A stretch of 7,169 nucleotides of DNA from Euryarchaeota archaeon TMED117 (GCA_002171315.2 NHFS02000075.1:22336-29504), one strand, 5' to 3'; counted from the first letter of the stretch, positions 1-6,820 are shown. A program made the numbers and translations. Notes: generated by a model from the letters alone, not told the origin.

Positions 1-1262
1 CTGAGGAGTGGAATATGCTTAGATAATCGCACTGGGTCAATCTCATCCATTCGCATCAACAATTCTCGAAGACGGATTTGGACAACTTCGTCACCATCAT
101 TCCAAAGAGATGGAATGAGTTTCCGTTCATCTTCAGGGAATTGTTGTACATAGTCTCGTAAACTGATGACGATGTTTCTTCGGACAATAGAAGAATTGTG
201 TCCATGGAGTTCTTGCAAACGATCAGCCCAAACGTTTTCATCGAGGAATTTCAAATCTCCAACTGTTGCTGATGCTGCTGCAAGAACGCTTTCATCTTCA
301 TCTTGAAGCATGGAATCGAGGAACGGGACTGCATCCCAACCGACGCGTCTAAACAAGCGAGTTAGAACATCTGCCATTGAACGTCGAAGGAGTAGTTCTT
401 TCCTCGCGTGGAGTGCTTTAGCGATTGCTAGCCCACGCTCTTGGTCGTTTTCGACCAGTTTTGCGAGGCACATAACAACCTTTGAAGCAACTTCTTCATG
501 TTCATCATTTGCTCTTCTTTCAAGAAGTTCAAACAAGCCGAGAGGTTCGATTAATGCTGGTCTTTCCAAGAGTAATCGCACCCATTCCATCAGAAGGAGC
601 CGGCGTTCAAGAACGTCGTTCTCAAGTTGATCAAGAAGCCAACGTGCGGCATCAACGCCAGCATCGTGGGCAATAACAGAGGTTGTTCTTGGTACAACTG
701 CATGAGGATTCCAGCCTAAGTTCTGTGGACCATCCTCGGGTTGAGTATGCCAAGTTCCAGGCCGTTCAGCAAGTGCTACCGATTCGATGAGGTGATAGCC
801 TTGATGAATTGGTTGTCCATAAGGAACAGTTGCTAATCCATTGATAAGAGCAATTGCAAGCCACCATCGGTCAGTATTCGGAGCAGATGTATCAAAGGCT
901 TGTGCAAGCCAATCAGTTGCGATACAGAACAGCATTCGTTGAGAAACATCGTTGGTTCGGCGAGCAAGCCACTTTTGATGAATTTCAAATGGATCATCGC
1001 TCAAATTCATTCGATGTGGAACAATCAAATCTACGATTGTTACAAGATGGCGATCAAACATTCCTACATCTGCATGGAGCATTGACAAACCTTGAGAGAT
1101 GAGATCTTGATCTCGCTCAGGCATCCGAACAGGGAAATCAGGATCTGTTATTGGCGGATTAGGAAGTGGCCAATTCAGTGTCCCACGTTCCAATGCTTCA
1201 ACCATTTGCGTAGCAACCACTTCAAACGTGGCTTCCGCAATGATATCCCGACTCTTACTCAT
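1..1262 (-). CDS. HEAT-like repeat protein, 3' end cut by window edge
   Basis: The minus-strand frame is open for 420 codons from an ATG at 1262 to the left edge, so the C-terminus is missing. The start is fixed by a GAGGT ribosome site at 1269-1273, six nt upstream. The second half reads as repeated amphipathic helix pairs with an acidic turn followed by V and A/R-rich helices, typical of HEAT repeats: about residues 253-269 (DEHEEV), 321-337 (DEDESV), 355-371 (HNSSIV) and 389-405 (DGDEVV), with a further helix near 286-303. HEAT arrays are usually protein-binding scaffolds. The first 200 residues (Trp/Pro-rich near 30-50, WW at 133-134) match no family I recognise. There is no signal peptide or membrane segment, so it is probably cytoplasmic. 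It lies 17 nt after the TFB stop, which suggests co-transcription. The partner is unknown; a link to transcription is only inferred from the neighbour. Confidence 0.85.
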   Translation of the reverse strand, partial: MSKSRDIIAEATFEVVATQMVEALERGTLNWPLPNPPITDPDFPVRMPERDQDLISQGLSMLHADVGMFDRHLVTIVDLIVPHRMNLSDDPFEIHQKWLARRTNDVSQRMLFCIATDWLAQAFDTSAPNTDRWWLAIALINGLATVPYGQPIHQGYHLIESVALAERPGTWHTQPEDGPQNLGWNPHAVVPRTTSVIAHDAGVDAARWLLDQLENDVLERRLLLMEWVRLLLERPALIEPLGLFELLERRANDEHEEVASKVVMCLAKLVENDQERGLAIAKALHARKELLLRRSMADVLTRLFRRVGWDAVPFLDSMLQDEDESVLAAASATVGDLKFLDENVWADRLQELHGHNSSIVRRNIVISLRDYVQQFPEDERKLIPSLWNDGDEVVQIRLRELLMRMDEIDPVRLSKHIPLL

Positions 1263-1268
1263 CGAGAA

Positions 1269-1273
1269 ACCTC
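1269..1273 (-). promoter_or_regulatory. Ribosome binding site of the HEAT-like gene
   Basis: On the minus strand GAGGT lies six nt before the ATG at 1262, inside the 17-nt gap after the TFB stop codon. It supports both the chosen start and translation from a shared mRNA with TFB. Confidence 0.7.
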
Positions 1274-1279
1274 TTCTGA

Positions 1280-2206
1280 TCAGATGTCAAGTTCGATGTT
1301 CAGATTCTGAATCAATTCCTTGTATCGGTTTCGAATCGTAACCTCAGTAACACCAGCAACTTCAGCCACTTCACGTTGAGTTCTACGCTTTCCACATAGA
1401 ACGGAAGCGATGTAAATAATCGATGCAGCGATACCTGTTGGTCCACGGCCGCTTGTCAATTCCTTTTCTTGAGCTGCCTTGATCAATTCGTACGCCTTAG
1501 CTTCAACTTCGGAATCAAGACCGAGTCCAGAGCAGAACCTTGAGATGTAATCCTCAGGACCAGTTGGCATGATTTTCATCTTGAGTTCACGTACCATGAA
1601 ACGGTATGTTCGGCCAATTTCTTTACGGCCTGTTCGAGATGCTTGTCCGATTTCGTCGAGTGTTCTTGGAACACCACATTGCCTGCACGCAGCATAGAGA
1701 GATGCTGCAGCGACTCCTTCGATTGATCTTCCACGAATAAGTCTCTTATCGACTGCTTTCTTGTAATTGACGGCTGCTGCTTCACGAACTGTCTTAGGAA
1801 GTTCGAGACGGCTTGCCATTCGGTCAAGCTCAGCAAGAGCCATTGCAAGGTTACGCTCTGTTGCGTTACTTACACGGCTTCGCTTCTGCCACTTACGCAT
1901 TCGATAGAATTGAGAACGGTAACGGGAGTTGATGGTCTTTCCAGAGTAATCTTTGTTTTGCCAGTCAATGTCTGTAGACAGACCTTTGTCGTGGAGCATA
2001 ACAGTCATTGGCGCACCAGTACGTGCTCTTTGGTCTCCTTGTTCTGGAGAGAAAACACGCCATTCTGCACCTTGATCGATAACGTTGTCTTCGAGTACAA
2101 GACCACAGTCATCACAGGTTACTTCCCCACGGGTTTCGTCTCGCGTTAGGCTTCTGCTGCCGCATTCTGGGCACTTTACAATATCTTCAACTTGCTGATC
2201 ATCCAT
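1280..2206 (-). CDS. tfb: Transcription initiation factor IIB (TFB)
   Basis: This is the archaeal TFIIB homologue. It bridges TBP bound at the TATA box and RNA polymerase and reads the BRE element. The 308-residue product has the normal family length and layout. An N-terminal zinc ribbon has C12-x2-C15 and C31-x2-C34. The B-reader/linker block spans about residues 46-82 (GAEWRVF, RTGAP, HDKGLSTDIDW). Two cyclin-like repeats follow at about 112-208 (SIEGVAAASLYAACR) and 212-302 (GPTGIAASIIYIASVL). The C-terminal helix-turn-helix (TQREVAEVAGV then VTIRNRYKEL) is the BRE-contacting element. I chose the ATG at 2206 over one five codons upstream (2221) because a GAGGTGG site sits six nt before it and overlaps the upstream ATG. 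It heads a probable operon with the HEAT-like gene and is divergent from the dehydratase gene. Archaea often carry several TFBs, so this need not be the only one. Confidence 0.97.
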   Translation of the reverse strand: MDDQQVEDIVKCPECGSRSLTRDETRGEVTCDDCGLVLEDNVIDQGAEWRVFSPEQGDQRARTGAPMTVMLHDKGLSTDIDWQNKDYSGKTINSRYRSQFYRMRKWQKRSRVSNATERNLAMALAELDRMASRLELPKTVREAAAVNYKKAVDKRLIRGRSIEGVAAASLYAACRQCGVPRTLDEIGQASRTGRKEIGRTYRFMVRELKMKIMPTGPEDYISRFCSGLGLDSEVEAKAYELIKAAQEKELTSGRGPTGIAASIIYIASVLCGKRRTQREVAEVAGVTEVTIRNRYKELIQNLNIELDI

Positions 2207-2212
2207 TAGTAT

Positions 2213-2219
2213 CCACCTC
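2213..2219 (-). promoter_or_regulatory. Strong Shine-Dalgarno site that decides the TFB start
   Basis: The minus strand reads GAGGTGG, a near-perfect match to the archaeal anti-SD complement, followed by a six-nt spacer (ATACTA) and ATG at 2206-2204. The alternative in-frame ATG at 2221-2219 overlaps this site, which argues against it as the start. Confidence 0.8.
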
Positions 2220-2259
2220 ATATGTAGATTTAGAAACAGTTATTTTAACGATTGGCAAG

Positions 2260-2271
2260 CCTTTTTTAAAC
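2260..2271 (+). promoter_or_regulatory. Putative TATA-like element for the dehydratase gene
   Basis: The same A/T tract reads CCTTTTTTAAAC on the plus strand and is the only good TATA-like run upstream of the dehydratase. It would place a start near 2292, leaving a leader of about 65 nt to the ATG at 2358, or about 25 nt to the TTG at 2316. The element may therefore serve both divergent genes. Confidence 0.3.
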
Positions 2272-2276
2272 CTTCC
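2261..2276 (-). promoter_or_regulatory. Putative BRE/TATA promoter of the TFB operon
   Basis: On the minus strand a purine-rich GGAAGG is followed directly by TTTAAAAAAG, the arrangement of an archaeal BRE plus TATA box. A transcription start about 25 nt downstream would fall near 2240, giving a leader of roughly 35 nt that contains the strong SD site. The call rests on pattern and spacing only. Confidence 0.45.
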
Positions 2277-2357
2277 CCTCTGACACTTTTTCGTTTTAGA
2301 GGCTTATGCAACGAATTGGTTAAACACCAAAGCCTTCTGAGAAGATTTGGGGATGAC

Positions 2358-4337
2358 ATGGCAGGGATGGCAAGTGAAGTTTCTCTAACAGCCGGAAAGA
2401 GAATTCTATTCCTTACCAAGGACCTCGATCTTATCCGTAAACAGTTGTATGAGGGGTTAAATCTTCGAATGGAAGATTTGGATATCGGAGATCTTCTTGA
2501 CGATATCAACACAGATGTGATGACGCCCGCTTGGGTATGTTTTGATCACGATCCTGCAATGATTGCAAAAAATGCATATGCGGGTCTCATGCAAAATGGC
2601 ATTCGCGTATTCAACGAAGATGCATTGATTGATGGTGGATTCGAAGTCATCGTTTCAGGACAACGGAAGGGGACTGGTTCAAGTCGAGAAACTGCTGCTC
2701 AGTGCGAACGCTGGGCAGGTATTCGAATTGTAATTGCTGCCTCCTTTGCACCGATTCATGAACGAAACAACATCAACCTTGGACAATTAATGGGTGACCA
2801 TGAGATGCTCAAGCGATTACAAAATGGGGAGACCCTTCAATTGGAGGAATTCACACAACAGTACGATGAAGTAACTGCACTTATCCTTGAATCTGGAGGA
2901 TTGTTTGAATTCTCTAAGCAGTTGAAAGATGGTAGGCTCTCTCTGCCAGAATTATCAAGTGAACAGCGACCTATGACCATGGCAGAAAAAATCATTGCTC
3001 GAAATCTTGTTGGCCAACCGGAAGGCGCATGCGTCCAACCCCAGGACCCTGTTATCGCTCAAGTTCAAGGCGGCTATTCTCATGAATTCACCACCGCCCA
3101 AGTCCATACATTTCTCCAAGAAACATACGGCGACGAGTACCAGCTCATGAATCCGAAGAAATTCGGTGTCTTTGAAGATCACCTTCTGTATGCACATCAC
3201 AATCCAAAATTTGTTCCATTTATGGACAAGGTCGAAACTCTGAGAAGACTACAAAACGAATTCCAAAAACATACTGGGGTTCGAGATTATTCTGCTGTCG
3301 ATGGCGTATCACCTGGAATTTGCCATCAGGTTGCCCGCGAAGAATTCATCGAAGTCTCGGATTTCATCCAAGCTACAGATTCGCACACCTGCATGGGCGG
3401 CGCATCAAATGCACTGACTTGGGGCGTCGGAGCTACTGAATATGCAAATCTCGTATCTGCAGGTTTTACGTTTGTTAAAGTTCCAGAATCAATCCGCTTC
3501 GAATTTACAGGATCGTTGAACGAAGGTTGTACAGCAAAGGATGTTATCCTCTTTATCCTCGCCGACCACGCTCGAAAAGAACTGACATTGAACCGCTCAA
3601 TGGAATTTGGAGGACCTGGTCTGAACTCTCTTTCAGCAGATGAGCGAGCAACATTGTGTAATATGGCGACTGAATGCTCAGCGAGAACTGGGATTTGTGA
3701 AGCGGATGAAGTTCTGTTCAATTGGATGGAAATGCGAATGCCTCACCTCAATATGATTCAACAGAGACAGCGAGCAGTCACTCCTGATGAAGGGGCTGTA
3801 TATCACGGTGGAGTGCATCATATCGACCTCTCTTCCATTCGTCCAATGGTTGCGCACCCAGGAAACCCAGACGAGGGAATTCCAAGCGATCCAACGAACG
3901 GAGCATACGTCAATGAAATTGGAGATGTGTCGATTGATATTGCTTACGGTGGCTCTTGTACTGCGGGAAAAATAGATGATATCGCCTACTATGCTCAAGT
4001 CTGTCAAGCTGCTAAGGACTCTGGACGAACGGTTCGAGATGGTGTTGAATTCTACATCCAATACGGTTCCGGGGTTGTCAAAGATGTTGCAGTTTCAAAA
4101 GGATGGCATCAGCTTTTCCTCGATGTCGGCGTCAATCTCATCGATCCGGGATGTGGCGCTTGCATTGGCGCCGGTCCAGGCGTATCAATGACTCCAGACC
4201 AAGTTACGGTTTCTGCAATCAATCGAAATTTCCAAGGTCGTTCTGGGCCAGGGAAACTGTATCTTGCAAGCCCACTAACTGTGGCCATGAGTGCATTCAC
4301 TGGCCAAATTAGTTCTTGGAAAGAAGATGTATTGTAA
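2358..4337 (+). CDS. Aconitase/3-isopropylmalate dehydratase family enzyme, fused LeuD-LeuC order
   Basis: The chain is about 659 residues and carries both halves of the 4Fe-4S hydro-lyase family. The small-subunit (swivel, LeuD-like) domain comes first: NTDVMTP near 51-57 and GTGSSRET at 105-112, holding the conserved Ser/Arg of the active site. After a short linker the LeuC-like part begins at RPMTMAEKI (204). It has DSHTC (341-345), KVPESIRFEF near 374, the first cluster cysteine C534 in GGSCTAGK, the C599-x2-C602 pair in PGCGACIG, and NRNFQGR (622-628). All three cluster ligands are present. The family isomerises hydroxy-acids through dehydration and rehydration; substrate here could be isopropylmalate, citrate, homocitrate or another, and the sequence does not decide. 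LeuC-like wording favours the isopropylmalate branch, but no leucine genes are adjacent. The usual SCTN-x-R motif is changed to SCTAGK. The frame is open back to a TTG at 2316; I prefer the ATG at 2358 (preceded by GGGGATGAC), and the ATG at 2367 is also possible. Confidence 0.9.
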   Translation: MAGMASEVSLTAGKRILFLTKDLDLIRKQLYEGLNLRMEDLDIGDLLDDINTDVMTPAWVCFDHDPAMIAKNAYAGLMQNGIRVFNEDALIDGGFEVIVSGQRKGTGSSRETAAQCERWAGIRIVIAASFAPIHERNNINLGQLMGDHEMLKRLQNGETLQLEEFTQQYDEVTALILESGGLFEFSKQLKDGRLSLPELSSEQRPMTMAEKIIARNLVGQPEGACVQPQDPVIAQVQGGYSHEFTTAQVHTFLQETYGDEYQLMNPKKFGVFEDHLLYAHHNPKFVPFMDKVETLRRLQNEFQKHTGVRDYSAVDGVSPGICHQVAREEFIEVSDFIQATDSHTCMGGASNALTWGVGATEYANLVSAGFTFVKVPESIRFEFTGSLNEGCTAKDVILFILADHARKELTLNRSMEFGGPGLNSLSADERATLCNMATECSARTGICEADEVLFNWMEMRMPHLNMIQQRQRAVTPDEGAVYHGGVHHIDLSSIRPMVAHPGNPDEGIPSDPTNGAYVNEIGDVSIDIAYGGSCTAGKIDDIAYYAQVCQAAKDSGRTVRDGVEFYIQYGSGVVKDVAVSKGWHQLFLDVGVNLIDPGCGACIGAGPGVSMTPDQVTVSAINRNFQGRSGPGKLYLASPLTVAMSAFTGQISSWKEDVL

Positions 4338-4352
4338 ATCTCATTCGATACA

Positions 4353-4362
4353 GAAAATTTAC
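4353..4362 (+). promoter_or_regulatory. Possible TATA element of the PAP2-family gene
   Basis: GAAAATTTAC lies about 31 nt before the ATG at 4388 in the 50-nt gap after the dehydratase stop. This spacing would give a very short or absent leader, which fits the lack of any SD site before 4388. The match is weak; read-through from the upstream gene is the alternative. Confidence 0.25.
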
Positions 4363-4387
4363 AGCCTTAGGTATTTGACCGTAAATA

Positions 4388-5143
4388 ATGTCCTTGACAT
4401 GGGGGTCCCGCCCTTGGAAGATTTGGCGCTCTCACTGGAAGAGTCGCTCGAGTATGAATGGGCGGCGTGTTTCCTATGCTCTTGTAGGTGTAATGATTCT
4501 CTTTGCTGCAATTCCTTATACCATAATTAACCATCTAACCTCCTTACGCGATTGGGCTGCATTTGATCCATCTACTCAATACGATATTGACCTTGTCTTT
4601 TGGGCTTGGATGATCGTCCCTTATCTTACGTTATACCTCTACTATCCAGCAGCTGCATTTCTCGGAAGCAAAAACAAAATCATGTGGAGGCAAAATATTA
4701 TTTTTCATCAAATGATGTTAATTTCTTGCGGGATTGTTTTCCTAATCTTCCTTTTGTTTCCGGTTGAAATTGATTTGCGCCATCTTGTCGTCGATACTGA
4801 AGGGACTGTTTGGGAACCGTTCTTTGTCATGATGCACGTCATTGATACGCCATGGAATTCATGGCCATCGCTTCACATCGTCCAGAGCATGCAAGTTGTC
4901 TTAGTGCTACGATATTGGTTCCCTCCAGATTCGAATCGATTAAAGATACTCCATACCATATTGTTGATCTCTTGGCTCCTCTTGGTAGCTTCCACGATGA
5001 TCGTAAAGCAGCATTACATCTGGGATGTAGCCACTGCAATCGTATTTGCAGGGCTCGGGTGGAAATATTGGATGAAACCTTGTTTAGAGAAGTTGGAGGA
5101 CAAGGACGCTCAAGATGAATTTGACATTCTACTAGAGTCATGA
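4388..5143 (+). CDS. PAP2-superfamily integral membrane phosphatase/transferase
   Basis: The 251-residue product is mostly hydrophobic, with probable membrane spans near residues 28-48, 67-92, 104-125, 164-178, 186-206 and 211-228. Two signature motifs of the PAP2 phosphatase fold are visible. PSLH at 160-163 is motif C2. S202-x6-H209-x3-D213, in an STMIVKQHYIWD context, is motif C3, with H209 the expected phospho-accepting nucleophile. The K-x6-RP motif C1 is not seen, and the usual Arg after the C3 serine is Thr. The WPSLH plus KQHY..D pattern recalls the PAP2_3 / inositolphosphotransferase-like branch. It probably hydrolyses or transfers a lipid phosphate at the membrane; the substrate is unknown. 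An internal ATG at 4454 would drop a Trp/Arg-rich 22-residue head and is a plausible alternative start. Its TGA lies inside the convergent gene's end. Confidence 0.85.
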   Translation: MSLTWGSRPWKIWRSHWKSRSSMNGRRVSYALVGVMILFAAIPYTIINHLTSLRDWAAFDPSTQYDIDLVFWAWMIVPYLTLYLYYPAAAFLGSKNKIMWRQNIIFHQMMLISCGIVFLIFLLFPVEIDLRHLVVDTEGTVWEPFFVMMHVIDTPWNSWPSLHIVQSMQVVLVLRYWFPPDSNRLKILHTILLISWLLLVASTMIVKQHYIWDVATAIVFAGLGWKYWMKPCLEKLEDKDAQDEFDILLES

Positions 5144-6760
5144 AGATGTGGTTTTGATTCGATTCGAATCAACCCATTCGTTCCAACTGGAATCGAATCC
5201 GACATACTGAATCAGGTATTTTCCCCCATCTATTTCTTTTATTATAGAGTCCCACCAACTTCCGTCCCATTCAACCTTTACTTGTTGACCGACAAAGAAT
5301 GCATTGTTGAACGATTGGTCCCCAGTATTGCCTAAAGTTGGATGCGGCTTCATACCTTCAGTTTGATCGTCACTTACCCACCCTGTTCTTGGAGGAGTAT
5401 CAGATGATGATTTGACTCGGTAATAATCTCCTCGTTTGCTGTCGAGACTGTTGCGGTCGGCCAAATACCACCATTGATCTCCATTACCCATCCTCCACCG
5501 AAGGAGTAAGACGTCTCCGTTAATATAACTAAGAACGCCATCAAACTCTGTAGCAGGAAGGTATGTGCCGTTGCATTTGGAAGTCCCTGCGCCTTGAACC
5601 GTGTAGAACTGATTATTTACATCATTAAATGGGTGATCATCTGGCCGCACCTTCCACCCAGTTGGCCCTACAACATAGATCGTGTTTCTTGTTTCAACAT
5701 ATCCAGTTGCTCGCTCATCAAAGGTAATGTCGGCAATGCTGCTGCTTTTGATTCTAGCCTCACCGAGTTTAGGATGTGCGTATGCGTGTCCATAGAGCCG
5801 TTCATCTCGTATTTCCGCATCGCGAATGATAACCTCGGGTTTCAATTGTACAGCATCTGTTGCCATTTCCTCTCCAACCAAATATTTTGCTAGTTCCCTA
5901 TAATCGATATCTGAATTTTCAGTAATTCCTAACTCTTGAAATTCATACATCACATCTTCGACAGAAAGTGGATTGTCTCCTTGCTCTGTCAGAAGTTGGA
6001 AGTATTCAGCTGCAGAAATGGTACCAGAATTATCTTTATCGAATACCTTAAACGCTTCAATTAGTTCAGTCTCCGCTTCTGATAAACTTTCAACATACTC
6101 TTGGACTTCAGCAGAATCCTTTGCTAGTTTTTCAATTCGACTCCATTCAACGTTATCCTCCACATCTCCATCATCGAAATGAATCAAAAAGGTATGGTCT
6201 TCATATTCAGCAGCAATTTTTCCAGGGTAGTATGTGCCATAACCTTTCCAATCAACCAGCACCTTGTCGCCTGTATTGTACGGAGGGGTTGCTGGACGTA
6301 TTGTACCAGGAGAGGTCCCAATGACGACTGCTGGTTTAATTTGAACTGTATCTGTGTATGGAACTTCAATTCTGTATGTTCCGTCAAGATTAATTCCAAC
6401 CACTTGGCATCGATCTAACCAGCGTTGATTTGTAGGACTGTGATATTCAACATGGTCTCCAATTTGGAAGGATGCTGGTAGTACAACATCTTCCACAAGT
6501 ATAGTAGGGGTTCCTTTGAGGTCCTTTTGGCTGAGCATCCCAAGTTGATGGAGTGCTTCGATAACAGCAGATGTAACCGCAGTTGTATCATTGTTAATCA
6601 CGGTATTATGGACAATGTCGCCACTCATTACCGAGTCTTGCATAGTGAGTATACTCGAAGGTTTTTGTTCTGAAGCAGAGGGAGTACTTGGAGGGGCTGG
6701 AATCCATTCGGAACCCGTCCACATAAATTTCCCATCAGGGCTTAGAGTCTTATCTGACAT
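5138..6760 (-). CDS. Tudor/SH3-like and EF-hand mosaic protein
   Basis: I do not recognise a named gene. The 540-residue product has no signal peptide or membrane span, so it is probably cytoplasmic. The order is: a DGKFMWTGSEWIP signature (9-21); a DSVMSGDIVHNTVINND block (42-58) and short helix; an SH3/Tudor-like barrel (98-133); a second barrel (162-211) ending in HFDDGDVEDNV; a calmodulin-like EF-hand pair (225-298); a 'GHAYAHP...ETRNTIYVVG' block (324-365); a 'VQGAG...CNGTY...YY...PPRTGW' block (388-461); and a Tudor-knot-like barrel (488-536) with WNEWVDSNRI. The first EF loop, D241 to E252 (DKDNSGTISAAE), is canonical for Ca2+ binding. The second, around TENSDIDYREL, is shortened and probably does not bind. 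The motif TDxVQxKPxVxI occurs twice (136-147, 301-312). Likely a calcium-responsive adaptor; ligands of the barrels are unknown. The start at 6760 has no SD site, and the stop overlaps the convergent PAP2 gene by six nt. Confidence 0.88.
   Translation of the reverse strand: MSDKTLSPDGKFMWTGSEWIPAPPSTPSASEQKPSSILTMQDSVMSGDIVHNTVINNDTTAVTSAVIEALHQLGMLSQKDLKGTPTILVEDVVLPASFQIGDHVEYHSPTNQRWLDRCQVVGINLDGTYRIEVPYTDTVQIKPAVVIGTSPGTIRPATPPYNTGDKVLVDWKGYGTYYPGKIAAEYEDHTFLIHFDDGDVEDNVEWSRIEKLAKDSAEVQEYVESLSEAETELIEAFKVFDKDNSGTISAAEYFQLLTEQGDNPLSVEDVMYEFQELGITENSDIDYRELAKYLVGEEMATDAVQLKPEVIIRDAEIRDERLYGHAYAHPKLGEARIKSSSIADITFDERATGYVETRNTIYVVGPTGWKVRPDDHPFNDVNNQFYTVQGAGTSKCNGTYLPATEFDGVLSYINGDVLLLRWRMGNGDQWWYLADRNSLDSKRGDYYRVKSSSDTPPRTGWVSDDQTEGMKPHPTLGNTGDQSFNNAFFVGQQVKVEWDGSWWDSIIKEIDGGKYLIQYVGFDSSWNEWVDSNRIKTTSS
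5154..5172. repeat. 8-bp inverted repeat at the convergent gene ends
   Basis: TTGATTCG and CGAATCAA flank a three-nt loop (ATT), starting 11 nt after the PAP2 stop and inside the last codons of the opposing gene. It could fold in the PAP2 transcript's 3' end. No T-tract follows on either strand, so it is not a typical terminator, and the bases also encode the conserved VDSNRI segment. Confidence 0.45.
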
Positions 6761-6772
6761 AGCAGGTCTATG
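6758..6772. repeat. Short hairpin covering the start codon of the EF-hand gene
   Basis: CATAG and CTATG flank a five-nt loop. On the minus strand the second arm contains the ATG start (6760-6758), so in the mRNA the start codon could be partly paired. A stem of five base pairs is weak and may be chance. Confidence 0.3.
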
Positions 6773-6785
6773 CTGATTAGATTTA

Positions 6786-6809
6786 CCAACTCTTCTATCA
6801 AAGAGTTGG
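6786..6809. repeat. 9-bp perfect inverted repeat in the divergent promoter region
   Basis: CCAACTCTT (6786-6794) and AAGAGTTGG (6801-6809) are exact reverse complements separated by six nt. The repeat lies 26-49 nt upstream of the EF-hand gene's ATG and just downstream of the A/T-rich promoter element, where the minus-strand transcription start is expected (around 6806). It may be an operator for a dimeric regulator or a hairpin at the 5' end of the leader. Confidence 0.6.
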
Positions 6810-6820
6810 CAGGACCCATC

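Noticed and set aside
310..1102. Several plus-strand frames of 60-106 codons between 310 and 1102.
   Set aside because: They lie antisense to the continuous minus-strand HEAT-like frame, have no SD sites and have Ser/Arg-rich low-complexity products typical of shadow frames.
1576..1848. A 90-codon minus-strand frame inside the TFB gene.
   Set aside because: It overlaps the cyclin repeats of TFB in another frame; the TFB frame has full family conservation.
2207..2221. The upstream in-frame ATG of TFB (adds MRWIL).
   Set aside because: It overlaps the strong GAGGTGG site that is correctly spaced for the ATG at 2206.
2306..2323. A five-codon upstream reading frame (ATG at 2306, peptide MQRIG) before the dehydratase gene, as a leader peptide.
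   Set aside because: AGAGG is only three nt before the ATG, and the peptide has no run of regulatory codons, so chance is likely.
3326..4061. Minus-strand frames of 127 and 131 codons inside the dehydratase gene.
   Set aside because: They are antisense to conserved Fe-S enzyme motifs and have no recognisable product or start signal.
5157..5200. GATTCGAATC and GGATTCGATTCC (minus strand) resemble a tRNA T-loop or an attachment site.
   Set aside because: No acceptor stem, D-arm or anticodon arm fits around them. They encode the conserved VGFDSSWNEWVDSNRI end of the Tudor-like module.
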